NCBI GenBank assembly: GCA_964007475.1 | Contig: OZ023273.1 | Location: 51,461,525 to 51,525,524 of the forward strand | DNA: 64,000 bases | Reading direction: 5' to 3' | Origin: Hybos culiciformis | Taxonomy: Eukaryota; Arthropoda; Insecta; Diptera; Hybotidae | In this document: one piece after another, positions 29,908 to 41,034 of the stretch | Numbering within the stretch: the stretch's first letter is position 1 | How the letters are laid out: every line of letters starts with the position of its first letter | Made by a program: the position numbers and the translations under genes | The notes under the pieces: model-generated | What the model was told of the DNA's origin: nothing | Database searches by the model: none | What the model saw: only the letters and a program-made list of their open reading frames with translations

Positions 29908-32739
29908 CTGTTTTTTTTATTTCTACTTGAAGTCGTCCAGCAACTTCACCTTCCTGACTAATTATTGGAGTATGATAATCCAATGTGACATCATGAAACA
30001 AAACCTCTAGAAATATATTCGCCACTCCAATTAAATTATGATTTTCCTGTGATTCATAAAATGGATCCAATTTGGTTTTTTCAGGGTCCTGTAAAATGTA
30101 TAAAATTAATTAAAAATCAGTATAAAAAAATTTATTTTATAAGAATGTACACATAAATTACATATAATCAGATTATTAAAATATGTGAAATGAAATAAAG
30201 AATATTGGAAAGAAAAACTTAAAAAATTGTATGAGGTTGTGATTATACTACAGTCTGAAAAATTAGATAAAACTGCAGAATAACTTATAAAAAAAAACAA
30301 AAGACTTTATCTAATTTTAATTTCAACAATTTCAATAATAATTATTATTCAACCATATATTTAGAAAATTTTTTTTAGTCAAAAATAAAATAAATTTTGA
30401 TTTGGATTTTTGAACTCTTAATGTTCTTAAGACGTCTTTTTATTGCTTGTGTTGATTTAAGGTTAAAATAAAATAAGCCAGAATAATTTTCTTTTATTAT
30501 TTATTTGGGTGCACTTCTGAAAAATGGCAGATGCAAATTTTTTATTTGCTGGTTTTTATCTAAGTATAAATAAGTATCTGAATATTTTTGAATAAAAATA
30601 ATAATATATGTACGTATAAGGGAATGCATATTATCTTAAGCAAAGTATTACCTCATCATCATCTTCATCAATTTCCGGTTCAATGATTGGCTGTTTTTGA
30701 GCCAAATAATATCAAGTTTTGCAGTTTTAAAATTGAGTAAAAGGATAATAATGTTTTTTTTTTTTTATTAGTAATAAAAATTCAAAATTAGAGTATTATA
30801 GTGAAATATTTTACATAAGAAAATATTTAATATTTAAAAACTTACCAAACCTCCGTCTTTATGTTCTTGATACATTTCCCTCATATCAATTAATTTATTT
30901 TCTAATTTTTCCATAGTCCATACTTGACTACCCGAATTTAAACGTTTGACTAGAATAGCGGGTTCACTAACAAATGCCCCACGCTGTTAAATAAATCGTA
31001 TAAAAAAAATAAATAAATATTACAATTCAAACAAAATTATAATCATGAATATTTTTTAATCCGATTGGAATAAAAACTTAATGTTATTTTTTTGCCAAAA
31101 CGTTGTAAGACTAACAAGAGTTTATACAAGAAAACTTATATTTGAATAATTTTTTTTTTACTTACCCGTCTGTTAGGACTAAGATTTGCTGGTGGTATTT
31201 GTAATGTAACACTAAATTTTGTTTTTTTTTCCATTTCTTCAGCCAAAAAATTAGCTTCTTGTACTAAAGAATTAGCACGCATTATATCAGTTTTAAGTTG
31301 TCCCAAGGATCTTCTAAACATTTCATCTCTTTCCTACAATGATTACGATTTTATTTTTAGTTTGATTTGTTTTGGTTTTTTTTTAATTCACATTTGTATA
31401 GATAGAATAAAAGAGGAAAAAAAAAATTGTAAAAAAAGGTCAACATTTTTTATTAGAATTATTAATGAATATTTTAGTTTCCTGGAAGTTAAATTTAACG
31501 ATTTTTAGATATAATTTTAAATGGAATCCTTTTTATGGTTTCAAAAGGTTCAAAGGGATCCGGATCATATCCTTTGAAAAATATTAAATAACAAGAAACT
31601 TGTAATTTTGGAAAATACATTAAGGCAAATTAAAAATTTGTGGTAGAAGAAAGCTAAAATAGTTTTCTATTTGACGAAAATTAATTAATTAGACGACAAA
31701 ACAAATTAATAAAAAATGTGAAAAATCTTATATATGAACCGAGTTTAGAAATCATAAGTATTTTTACAATTTTCTGGTTCTGTTCACCTGTTTTGGGAGT
31801 TTCTTTATTTCAAAAACGATTTCATAGTAGAATTTAAAATTTTTATAAAAAAGATAAGACTTACTTGTGCCCATTTTTCAACTCGCATTTGTGATGTTGG
31901 TGTGCATGGAGTTATTTTTCCTAATCTTAGTGGATCGTAAGGAGCATAAGGAGCATATGGTGTACTAGGTGATAAAATATTTCGTAATTGTTGAAATTGT
32001 CTTTCATATTCCTGACGTTGTTTTTCAAGCGCAACTTGTTTATCCTCTTCATGCTGCCGTTCTAGTGCTGCGATTGCCGTTTGTATTGGATCATTACTCA
32101 ATTCGTTTTGCATAATTTCATCTCTCGCGAAATTATAATCGATTGGTTGAGCTGGGGTTTGAGGTTCGGAAGAATTTAAATTTTGCATTGCAGCACTTTT
32201 TGGGCAATTCACACGAAAGAAATGATGATTTCCCCATAAAATTCGATCCCCATGATTCAATGGCATTTTTTCTGTTGCCGGTGAACCATTAACAAAGCAT
32301 CGAGCATTTTGTATTGGCTCTAAAAATAGTCCACCATCTTCAATACTAATTATACAATGTTCTTGTTGTATGCCAAGACCTGATAATTGGATGTCGGGTT
32401 GTTGACCGGCAATGTTTCGACCTCCAACTAATGTTCGTTCCTAATAATTTATAAAACAATTAATATTAAGAAAATTTCAAAATCTAAGGAGACAAAGCTC
32501 CAAGAATGGAAAATTGTATAAAATAACTTATAAAATAACCTTTAAATAATAAACTAATAATTCATTGAGGGACGGATCAGCATTTAAATTAACTAAATAA
32601 TATTTATTTTTTTCAACCATAATTCCACTAGCCTGAACACTGATGCCCATTTTTTCTAAAGCTTGTTGCCTCTCATTTTGTATTCGTTCTGTTTTAACTA
32701 ATTTTTCCTCCCAAGTTTGAGAAATTTGTTTCATTTTAT
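29908..32739 (-). pseudogene. captured KIF13/Khc-73-like kinesin-3 gene fragment
   Basis: Six exons on the minus strand: 32739-32540, 32440-31865, 31333-31166, 30983-30846, 30690-30652 and 30088-29908. Acceptors are AG and donors GT, and the joints between exons are all phase 0. Exon 1 gives the end of the stalk (SQTWEEKLVKTERIQNERQQ, LNADPSLNELLVYYLK). Exon 2 gives the FHA domain (TLVGGRNIAG, MPLNHGDRILWGNHHFF) and a coiled coil (ALERQHEEDKQVALEKQRQE) ending in MRVEKWAQ. Exon 3 gives ERDEMFRRSLGQ and EEMEKKTKFSVTLQIPPANL. Exon 4 gives KLENKLIDMREMYQEHK. Exon 6 gives DPFYESQENHNLIGVANIFL. KIF13/Khc-73 is a plus-end microtubule motor that carries vesicle cargo. Here the motor domain and the C-terminal CAP-Gly region are absent. 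The pieces are open and spliceable, but no promoter or start codon is evident. It sits wholly inside the TIR element. Confidence 0.85.
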
Positions 32740-33432
32740 CTAAAAAAAAAATTAAATAAAATATAAATAAAATAAAATAAACTTACCTTTTTTTTATTTT
32801 TTATTTATTTTATTTTATTGTTATTTAAATTTTTTCCATCACGTGTTTGTTATTGTTTTTCAAAATATAATGAAATTATAAATGTCAACTTATCAACAAA
32901 GTCAACAAAGCAACAAATAATTGACGCTGTTGTCAGCTTTACGTAAACTGGCGCTTATGTACGCCTTGCAATTTCCTTTGATTTAGCAACATATAATAAG
33001 CAATTTATAATAGTTATTTGTACAAAAATAACTCACGCTGCCGTCAGCTTTACGTAAACTGACATTTATGTACAACCAGTAACTGTTTGAAGAGAAAGAT
33101 TACCGTAATAAGTCGCTTACACTCAAAAATAAGATAGACTGCAAGGTCAAATATTTGTTTCGACTTAGAACATAGTTCAATATCCGACACAAAAGTCGGT
33201 AATTTAAATTGGTCTTTTCAGCTGACCTTAAAACTGGCGGCCGGGACAAACTCCTGTTTATTGGTGTTCAGGTTAGTTTCAAAACTAACAAACAAGTCGG
33301 AGGCATATTTTAAGCCGGTGTGCCAAAAATATGTTAACTATGAGTGAACTTGTAGGCCGGTTCAGTAATCGACGCCCATGCCAGTACAAATACTTGACAT
33401 TTCTTTGCGAACTGGCGCGATGGTATATTGGG

Positions 33433-35967
33433 AAGATATACCCCAAGATACCTAACCAGTGATTTCGGATTTATTAATGTACCATCTTCTGCAACTACCA
33501 AAAATTGTTTCCAATTTTTGCGTACAGAGTAGTGACAGTTAGCTAGGATATTTCTAAATAAAATTAATTCACATTTACTATAATTTATTTTCAAACGCCA
33601 TGAAGATATATAGTTTTCAGTTATGTTTAACATATTTTGTAAGGTATCTTGGATTATGTTTACTCTTTCCCCTGAAACGTAACACGTTAGGTCGTCAGCA
33701 AAAGCAATAGAAGCCCTCCAATCTTTATTAATCTCCAGATTATTCAGATCGTCTAACAACTTATTAATATATAAAGAGAATAGAATAGGTGATGTTACCG
33801 TTCCCTGCATTAAGCCATTATTTATTTCAAAGATTTTTTTGGATGTTATATTATTAGCTTCGACTCTGAACGTTCTACCTCTTATCATATTATTTATCAT
33901 TTTAATCAAAATCTTCGGGAAATTATAATCTATAAGTTTTTTTATTAGGCCATCTAGCCAAACCGTAGTAAACGCGTCAGTCAGGTCAATTAATAATGCT
34001 CCGGTGCAATGCCGTTTGCTTGCATTCCAGCAAACATCCGATACTAATTTGCTTACCGCATGGACCGTTGAGTGTCTTGCACGGAATCCAAATTGTGCGT
34101 CGTTTATAATTCTTTTTTCGTAGCAGACATTATTGATTTTTTTTTGTATAATTTTTTCTAACACTTTACTCATATTTGGTAGGAGGCTTATTGGTCTGTA
34201 AGAGTAGGGATCGGTAGGATCCTTTCCTGGTTTTCTTATAGGAATTATTTTTGCTTGCTTCCAACACGATGGGTAGTAGGAATTGTTCAACATGTTATTA
34301 AATAGCGTTGTATATTGGGAAATTAGAGATTCAGGAAAATGTTTCAGAATTATGTTCGGAATTCCATCAATACCTGCGGATTTTTTAGATTTTATCGATT
34401 TTAAAGTATTTTGTAATTGCTCAGTATTTATGAAATAGTTTTCGGTTTGTTCATCATTTAACTCATTAGCTTTCAAATTATCATTAAAATTTACTAATGT
34501 GAAATTTTCAGTATTATAAAAATTAGCAAGTGATGATGATACTTCAATATTTAATTGTTCATCAAAATTAGAATTTAGTTCATGTTTATTCTGAAATATG
34601 TGTCCCATAATATTAGCAATGTTTTCTTTATCATAAATTTTATAATTTCCTTCAATATCTTTTTCTAATGTTTCTATACTCATCTCATTTTCTGTCAAGA
34701 TACTTGTATCTATTTCTAATATTTTTAATGAATCTATTTTTTGGCTCTCTTTTTTTCGAAAGATTGTATTTAAAATTGGAAACATGTTCCTTGAAGGTCG
34801 AATATTCTTAATTTTATTTTCCCAGTATCTGTTTATCTGTAGATTGAAATTTTGTCTTATTAGAATATTTATGTTAGAAATGATAGACTTTAATTGCAAA
34901 ATTCGGGGGTCGTCATGGTCTACATTCAATCTATACAATTTATACAGTTTAGTTATTAGTTTACTTTTATTTTTTTGTAGCTTTCTAATTATGGGGTTTG
35001 AGTAATCGTGAAATGATTTTCTTTTATTTCTAACTGGTATGCATTTTTTCATAGCCGATTTTATAAGAATGTTAATGTCTAAAATATAGTTATCAATTTC
35101 TACATTGTTAAGATTGATATTATTGGGAGGTAATCGAGTATAGTTTCTAATACTAGAATCTAGTTCATTTTCGAAATTCTCCCAATTCACCCTGTTAAAG
35201 TCTAGGAACTCGTTTTCTTCGTTAAATTCATTGAATATAAATTCTTCAGTGTCTGGAATAGTTACATTGATTTTCAGTGCTCTGTGGTCGCTGTTAAAAT
35301 TTATTGTTTCTAAACAGTCATTTACTAAGTTATCAAATTTTAGGCGATCATCTGCTATACAAATATCTAAGAAAGAATTACATCTAGGATAAGTAGGTTC
35401 GTTGCTGAATAGTAATTTTGTTTTGAATAACATGAAATTAGATTGCAACCAATGGTATAGTTGGTTACCTCTTTCGTTATTATCCTTATTATTCCAGGCC
35501 AAATGCTTTGCGTTTAGATCACCCGCTAAAATGAAAAAACTTTCAGAATTTTGTAATTTCATATCTTCGAATACTTTATTGAGTTCTATTATAAACGACT
35601 TACTATTTTTATGTGAGCCATAGGCCGAAATAAGAAAAAGATTTCGATTGTTGTTTAGATGCAAGGAAATTATACAGGTTTCTAGGCATAAAAATTGGTC
35701 CATATGATCTGAATTTATTATTTTAAATTTAAATTTTTCTTTGATTAGAATAGCGATTCCTCTTTTATTGTAGTCTTTATTTTTATGTTTTCTAATTATT
35801 TTGTAATTGTCAAAACTTATTTTATGATTATTAGATAGATTAGTTTCATTGACTAACATTATATCTGGTTTTAATTTTTGGAGAAGGTCGTTAAAGGAAT
35901 GTTTTTTCTGGTTTGAAACTAATGAGTTCACATTTAAGGAAATTATACTGAGTGATTTTTTATTCAT
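33433..35967 (-). pseudogene. Jockey-like ORF2, 5' part: endonuclease and RT
   Basis: The ATG at 35967 (MNKKSLSIISLNVNSLV) is preferred over an upstream TTG because it overlaps the ORF1 stop as ATGAATAA. Residues 1-220 are an AP-like endonuclease that nicks target DNA (MLVNETNLS, ILAGDLNAKHLAW, FNSDHRALKI). The RT follows with KSAGIDGIPNIIL, YRPISLLPNMSKVLEKII, DAQFGFRARHSTVHAV, a GLMQGTVTSPILFSLYIN block and the FADD catalytic box in IAFADDLTCY. The frame is open to the insertion at 33433, 845 codons. The apparent stop at 33334 lies inside the inserted element. The rest is at 27836-27159. Confidence 0.9.
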
Positions 35968-37567
35968 TGTTTGGAAGGAAGTTTCTGTATAGAAAATCAA
36001 TACGTGTTGTGTTGGAATTGATTGAATCTTGAATTAAATTTAATTTGTCAAATATTGTTGATAGACAGGTTTTTATATCGCTTAAATTAGAGTTTTGGTT
36101 CAGGAAATTAGGTGAATTATTCTGATTTGAGGTACTAAAAAGGCTAGCAAAAGGTTTTTTCGGATCAATGAAGTTATTGAAGTACTTTCGACTTTGGGTT
36201 TTGTATTTTAACTCTTCTTTTTTATTTTGAAGTGACGTTTTGATTTTTAAATACTCCGAGCATCCTCTGTAGCTCGCTGGGTGTCCAAAAGTTTTACAGA
36301 GAACACAATATGGTTCCTTTTGGTCGGCGTTATCATTAGACGGGCATTCTCCCGGCTCATGTTCTAGATTGCATTTAACACATCGGTAATTGAGCTTGCA
36401 ATTTGAGGCTGCATGCCCAAATCTTTGGCATCTCTTGCATTGCATTATACCTTTACGATGTAGTTTTTCCCACCTTACTACCTGGTTATTTATGTATTTA
36501 ATTTTGTATAGATTTGTTGTTGAACTATTAGGAGAGATTTGAACTACAAACAGAGGGAGTTTCATATTATTATCTACAGATTTTTTGGTACTGAACCTTG
36601 TAACTTTGTCAACCAGAAATGAAACATTTTCACAATTTAATTCGAGTAAATAATTTTTGACACTTTCAATTGATTCAGATTCATGTAAACCTTTTAAAAT
36701 AAATGTTTTGTTTTTTTCTATTCTAGGTGTGTAAGAAAAATAACTCGCATTGATTGAGTCTAGTGCTCTCTTGACTTTATTAAAAAGGTCTATCTCTTTT
36801 ACATAGACCGCATGTTTATTTTTGTTTATTTGTTTTATATAGAAATCATTTTTTTCAAACTTTAGCACATTTGTAAAGATTTTAATTAAATCATTTGGTT
36901 CTTGCTCTAATACATTTATAGGAGGTAGTTTAAATGTATTTTTCATATCAGCGATTTCAAAATTTTGCGAGTTATTTTCCTTTTTTTCGTATACCTTATC
37001 ATTAGTTTCTCTCATATTTTTTTTGTTAATACTATTTTCTTTTGTTAGATTATCGGATGATAATTTTTTTTTTGATTTACTATTATTCTTGTTTTTAATG
37101 GTTTCAATTAATTCGTTATCTGTTAAATGCAGCTCAATATCTTCGCCGACAATTTTTTTAGATACCTGTATTGTAGTATGCTCAACCTTCCTGCTATTTG
37201 CACTTGGCTGGAAATTTTGTGGTTGGTAAAACAACTCTTCTTCCATCTCAGAATCCATATCTGTGCTGGGTGGTGGTATTAGTTGTTCATCATTATTGGA
37301 ATTAGTCCAATTTTGGGTCTCGTTTTGACTAGTTATCTTTTTATTAAGATTTTGTATTAGTTGTTTCATCTTATTTATTTCTTGTTTTAAATAAATGTTT
37401 TCATCTTTCAACGCTCTGTTTGTTTTTCTGGCGACTTTGTTACTAAGCCCCTTCGGTTTTGTAGTAATGGTCTCCCAATCTGAATTATGACCTATACTTT
37501 GCTTCCTTTTTAGTGCGGCGTTGTGAGAACCTGGCACGGGAAGACTTCCACTTGATTTTTCACTCAT
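35960..37567 (-). CDS. Jockey-like ORF1 (Gag-like, zinc knuckles)
   Basis: 535 residues from the ATG at 37567. The N-terminal ~150 residues are polar with a Lys/Gln-rich likely coiled coil (near 50-80). A middle region carries the nucleic-acid-binding fold usual before the knuckles in Jockey-type ORF1. Three CCHC-type knuckles follow: CKRCQRFGHAASNC, CVKCNLEHEPGEC and CVLCKTFGHPASYRGC. The SYRGC pattern is typical of Jockey-family ORF1. The protein packages element RNA. The stop at 35960 overlaps ORF2 start by 8 bases, suggesting termination-reinitiation. The frame is intact. Confidence 0.9.
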   Translation of the reverse strand: MSEKSSGSLPVPGSHNAALKRKQSIGHNSDWETITTKPKGLSNKVARKTNRALKDENIYLKQEINKMKQLIQNLNKKITSQNETQNWTNSNNDEQLIPPPSTDMDSEMEEELFYQPQNFQPSANSRKVEHTTIQVSKKIVGEDIELHLTDNELIETIKNKNNSKSKKKLSSDNLTKENSINKKNMRETNDKVYEKKENNSQNFEIADMKNTFKLPPINVLEQEPNDLIKIFTNVLKFEKNDFYIKQINKNKHAVYVKEIDLFNKVKRALDSINASYFSYTPRIEKNKTFILKGLHESESIESVKNYLLELNCENVSFLVDKVTRFSTKKSVDNNMKLPLFVVQISPNSSTTNLYKIKYINNQVVRWEKLHRKGIMQCKRCQRFGHAASNCKLNYRCVKCNLEHEPGECPSNDNADQKEPYCVLCKTFGHPASYRGCSEYLKIKTSLQNKKEELKYKTQSRKYFNNFIDPKKPFASLFSTSNQNNSPNFLNQNSNLSDIKTCLSTIFDKLNLIQDSINSNTTRIDFLYRNFLPNNE

Positions 37568-37650
37568 TATTCAGAACTTGTTACAATATACAATTGTAAT
37601 GCGGTTTTTATATATTGTGTATTATAATACTTTCTCGATTTTGAGTGTAG

Positions 37651-38013
37651 GTGCAAAAAAAATAATAATTAAATAATTTATTAATTTTGTTACGATATGT
37701 ACTGATTGACTTCAGAATCACAACTGAGCATTAATTTATTTTTATTTTAAAACAACTAAATTATAATGTTCAATAAAAAATGTTTGCTAAAAGTTCGAGA
37801 AAGTGCAAGGTATATTAAAAAAAAAAAAATCTTAAACAAAAACAAAATAGCTCATAAACTCGGTTTATATTAACTATATTTCTATATTTATACAATAGAT
37901 TCATAATCACGAACTACTACAAGGCTACTTTCAAAAAATTTGATGTACATCTTGGGAAATTTTCATTGACTTTAAAATATTTTTCTTTTTTTTTAAAGTT
38001 TGTTTCTTATTTT
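37651..38013. other. AT-rich spacer
   Basis: Lies between the Jockey-like 5' end and the first errantivirus-like fragment. Nothing recognised. A pyrimidine-rich TTTCTTATTTTAG directly abuts the fragment at 38014 and resembles a 3' splice site, probably by chance. Confidence 0.45.
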
Positions 38014-41000
38014 AGAAGTCAGGTAGTTGAATATGAACTCATTACAAAATTGCCGGAGGAATTTATGGACTGTCAATCTACTATGTCCTGGAAAATTTTA
38101 AAATTTAGTGGTAAAAAATTCCAAGCTCTTATAGGACAAAATATTCTTAAAGCTCTAGGGATCGTAATCGACTTATTAAACGACCATTTTGAGGTTAACC
38201 ATCAAGTAATAAAATTTAACTCAGGTTGCCCCTACGTAGAAATATATCAACTTGAAAATCTCGAGCTTAACAACACCGAATTATTTACAAAATTAAAAAC
38301 CGATAATATGAATTTAGAGGAAGGCAATAGCTTAAAAAATATTTTAGCTAGGAACTCAGATCTTTTCTATAACGAAGGAGACAGTTTGACTAACGTAAAG
38401 GATGTAAAACACCAAATAATCACTAAAAATGATCAGGCAATCTATAGTAAAATCTACCGATTTCCTCGGGTTCACGAAGAAGAAGTAAAAAACAAGTAAG
38501 GCAAATGTTACATCAAAATATAATAAAACCATCGAGTAGCCCTTATAATAGCCCGGTTTGGGTAGTATCAAAAAAAATGGATTATTCCGGGATCCAAAAA
38601 TGGCGAATAGTCATTGACTATCGCAAATTAAATGAGGTAACGATCGAAGATAAGTTTCCCATTCCAAATATTGACTCGATTTTCGATAAACTCGGACGAG
38701 CGCAATATTTTACAACTCTCGATCTGGCAAAAGGTTTTCACCAAATTCTGGTCGACGAGAAAGATCGTCACAAGACAGCTTTCTCTACACCAGAGGGTCA
38801 TTACGAATTCGTTCGAATGCCTTTTGGGCTTAAAAATGCCCCCGCGACATTCCAAAGGATGATGAACCATGTCTTGAGGGAATATATCGGAAAAATTTGT
38901 GTTGTTTATTTAGATGATATACTCATCTTTTCGACCTCTCTTCAAGAACACGTCCAAGCAATAAACAAAATTTTTGAAAAATTAAGGGAATTTAATCTGA
39001 AAATACAAGCAGATAAATGTAAATTTTTCGCAAAGGAAACAGAATACTTGGGACACATTCTTACTTCGGAAGGTATTAAGCCAAACGATAAAAAAATTGA
39101 AGTTATAAGAAATATTAATTTACCCAAAAGTCCCAAGCAAATTAAAAGTTTTCTCGGTATTGCAGGATATTATAGAAAATTTATAAAGGACTACGCAAAG
39201 GTAGCCCATCCTATGACAAAATATCTTAAAAAAAGTAATAAATTAAATATTCATGACCCTTTGTATAAAGAGTCATTCGAAAAACTTAAAAGTTCAATAA
39301 CTACTCATCCAGTCCTTCATTATCCTGCTTTTAATAAAAAATTCGTCTTAACAACTGACGCGTCTAATTTTGCAATCGGTGCTGTTTTATCCCAAGACGG
39401 TCATCCTATCAGTTACGCTAGTAGGACTTTAAATAATCATGAGTGCAATTATTCAAATATAGAGAAAGAGCTCCTTGCCATAGTATGGGCCACTAAATAT
39501 TTTAGGCCATACTTATATGGTACAAAATTTCTCATAAAAACAGATCATCGTCCCTTAGTTTGGTTAAACTCCTTAAAGGAGCCAAATTCTAAATTACAGA
39601 GATGGCGAATCAAATTAAATGAGTATGAATTTGAAATTGAATACGTTAAAGGGAAGGAAAATAATGTCGCCGACTTTCTTAGCCGTATCGACACAGATAC
39701 AAAAGAAGTTAATGATCTTGATTTTACAGAAAATAACAACTCTGAAAATAAAGAAGAGAACTGGTCGGAATTAGCAACAATTCATAGTTGTACAGAAAAT
39801 CATGAAGACCATATTCCCATATCTAACGTCATAATAAATAAATTTTATACTCAATTATTTAGTTTTAGTTTATTTATATTTAGTTGAAAATAAAACTAAA
39901 GAATTCAATTTAAAATATAATAAAATCAGAGAAATTTTTATATCTAAAAAAGATCTTAATAATGAAGATTATTTAAACAATCTTTTAAGGAGATTTATAA
40001 AAAAAGGAATTACGGGGATATATTCCGAACTTAATGATCATGACTTTAATACATTGCAAAATAAGGTTATTCAGCTGTTTTCTAATGATCGAAGAATTAA
40101 ATTTAATAAATGTTTAAAAAAGGCTCAGGACCTAGAAAATGAAAATGAAGCAATTAAAATTATAGAAAAAACCCACCTGGAAACTAATCATAGGGGGATT
40201 ATAGAAAATTACACCGAAGTAAAGGACATTTATTTTTATCCAAAATTTAAAGAACTTTTCCATAAATTTATCAATAATTGCGATATTTGTAACGAAGCAA
40301 AATACGATCGTAGGCCAAATAAGTATAAATACGAATTATCCGAATCGCCCATAAACCCTAACGAAATTCTTCATGGGGACGTATTCTTTTGTTTCAAGGA
40401 ATGCTTTCTTACCCTTATTGATAAATTTAGTAAACATTTGATGGGTCAAAAGTTGAATGATAGAAATTCAATTACTCTTATTCAAGGCCTTCGAAATAGG
40501 TTTTCTATTTTCGGAAAACCGAAAAAAATTATTTTTGATAATCAATTCGATAATCTAAATATAAAAGACTTTCTTCGAAAAGAAAATATTGAGGTCCACT
40601 TTACTTCGCCTCGCACCCATACCGGAAATTCGATAGTCGAAAGAGTCCATGGAACTTTAACGGAACATTTGAGAATTTTAGACGCGCAAAAGTCGACACT
40701 AACACCCGTTGAAAAGATTTTATTTGCGGCAGAAAAATATAATAATACAATAAATTCTGCTACTATAATTAGACCAGTTGATTTTGTCTTAAATAAGGTT
40801 TCTAATATTGAAGATATTAGGGGAGAAATGGAAAGAAAAAAATTAGAAATTATAGCAAAACTTAATAAGAGCCGCAAAGATTATGATCATAAACACAAGA
40901 AAAAGTACGTTAAAGTTAAAACTAAAGTTTCAAAAAATAGGTTACAAGATAATAAAGGAAAAATTATTCACCCGAGTAGAACTAAACGAAATTTTAAATT

Positions 41001-41034
41001 TTCCTCAGGTCCGGGTCAAACAAACAGCATATAA
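38014..41034 (+). pseudogene. errantivirus-like pol, copy A (RT, RNase H, integrase), broken
   Basis: The copy starts within the protease-RT linker. A run of six As near 38487, where copy B has seven, shifts the frame and creates an early stop; RT resumes in another frame at 38505. The RT catalytic box is YLDD (near 38912) and the RNase H carries TDASN (near 39356) and TDHRPL. A second break near 39840-39890 separates RNase H from the integrase region. The integrase has an HHCC-like finger (near 40183-40290) and continues to 41034 in frame 40054. Degraded DDE surroundings are visible. Env begins within its last ~150 bases. The copy is inactive. Confidence 0.85.

Larger units (their letters stand above)
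27837..33432. mobile_element. 5,596-bp TIR transposon carrying kinesin exons
   Basis: The ends are perfect 12-bp inverted repeats, CCCAATATACCA (27837-27848) and TGGTATATTGGG (33421-33432). They are flanked by AAG at 27834-27836 and 33433-33435. Frame restoration of the host Jockey ORF2 supports these limits. The subterminal 400-500 bp on both sides contain scattered copies of a CAGTTATTTGT-type motif in both orientations, as in CACTA-type elements. No transposase ORF was found, so the element is non-autonomous. Its cargo is a multi-exon KIF13/Khc-73-like fragment on the minus strand, a Q-rich possible exon, a 230-bp palindrome and a GTTACGG foldback. TIR start CCC with 3-bp duplication does not let me name the superfamily. 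Confidence 0.85.
27100..37650 (-). mobile_element. Jockey-like non-LTR retrotransposon, split by a DNA transposon
   Basis: Reading the minus strand: a short 5' region from about 37650, ORF1 (37567-35960), ORF2 (35967-33433, then 27836-27159) and a short 3' region to about 27100. ORF1 has zinc knuckles; ORF2 has an AP-type endonuclease and RT. ORF2 ATG and ORF1 stop overlap as ATGAATAA. The 5,596-bp element at 27837-33432 interrupts ORF2 with a 3-bp duplication. Without it the retrotransposon would be about 5 kb and both ORFs open, so it was probably intact when hit. The exact 5' end and target duplication were not found. Confidence 0.88.

Noticed and set aside
29908..32739. Kinesin exons taken as a resident, complete host gene
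   Set aside because: The exons lie wholly within a TIR element that interrupts a Jockey ORF2 with a clean duplication. No motor domain or C-terminal exons flank it, so a captured fragment fits better.
37995..38014. True splice acceptor joining an upstream exon to the errantivirus-like fragment
   Set aside because: The pyrimidine-rich stretch ending in TAG is typical of this AT-rich DNA and no upstream exon was found.
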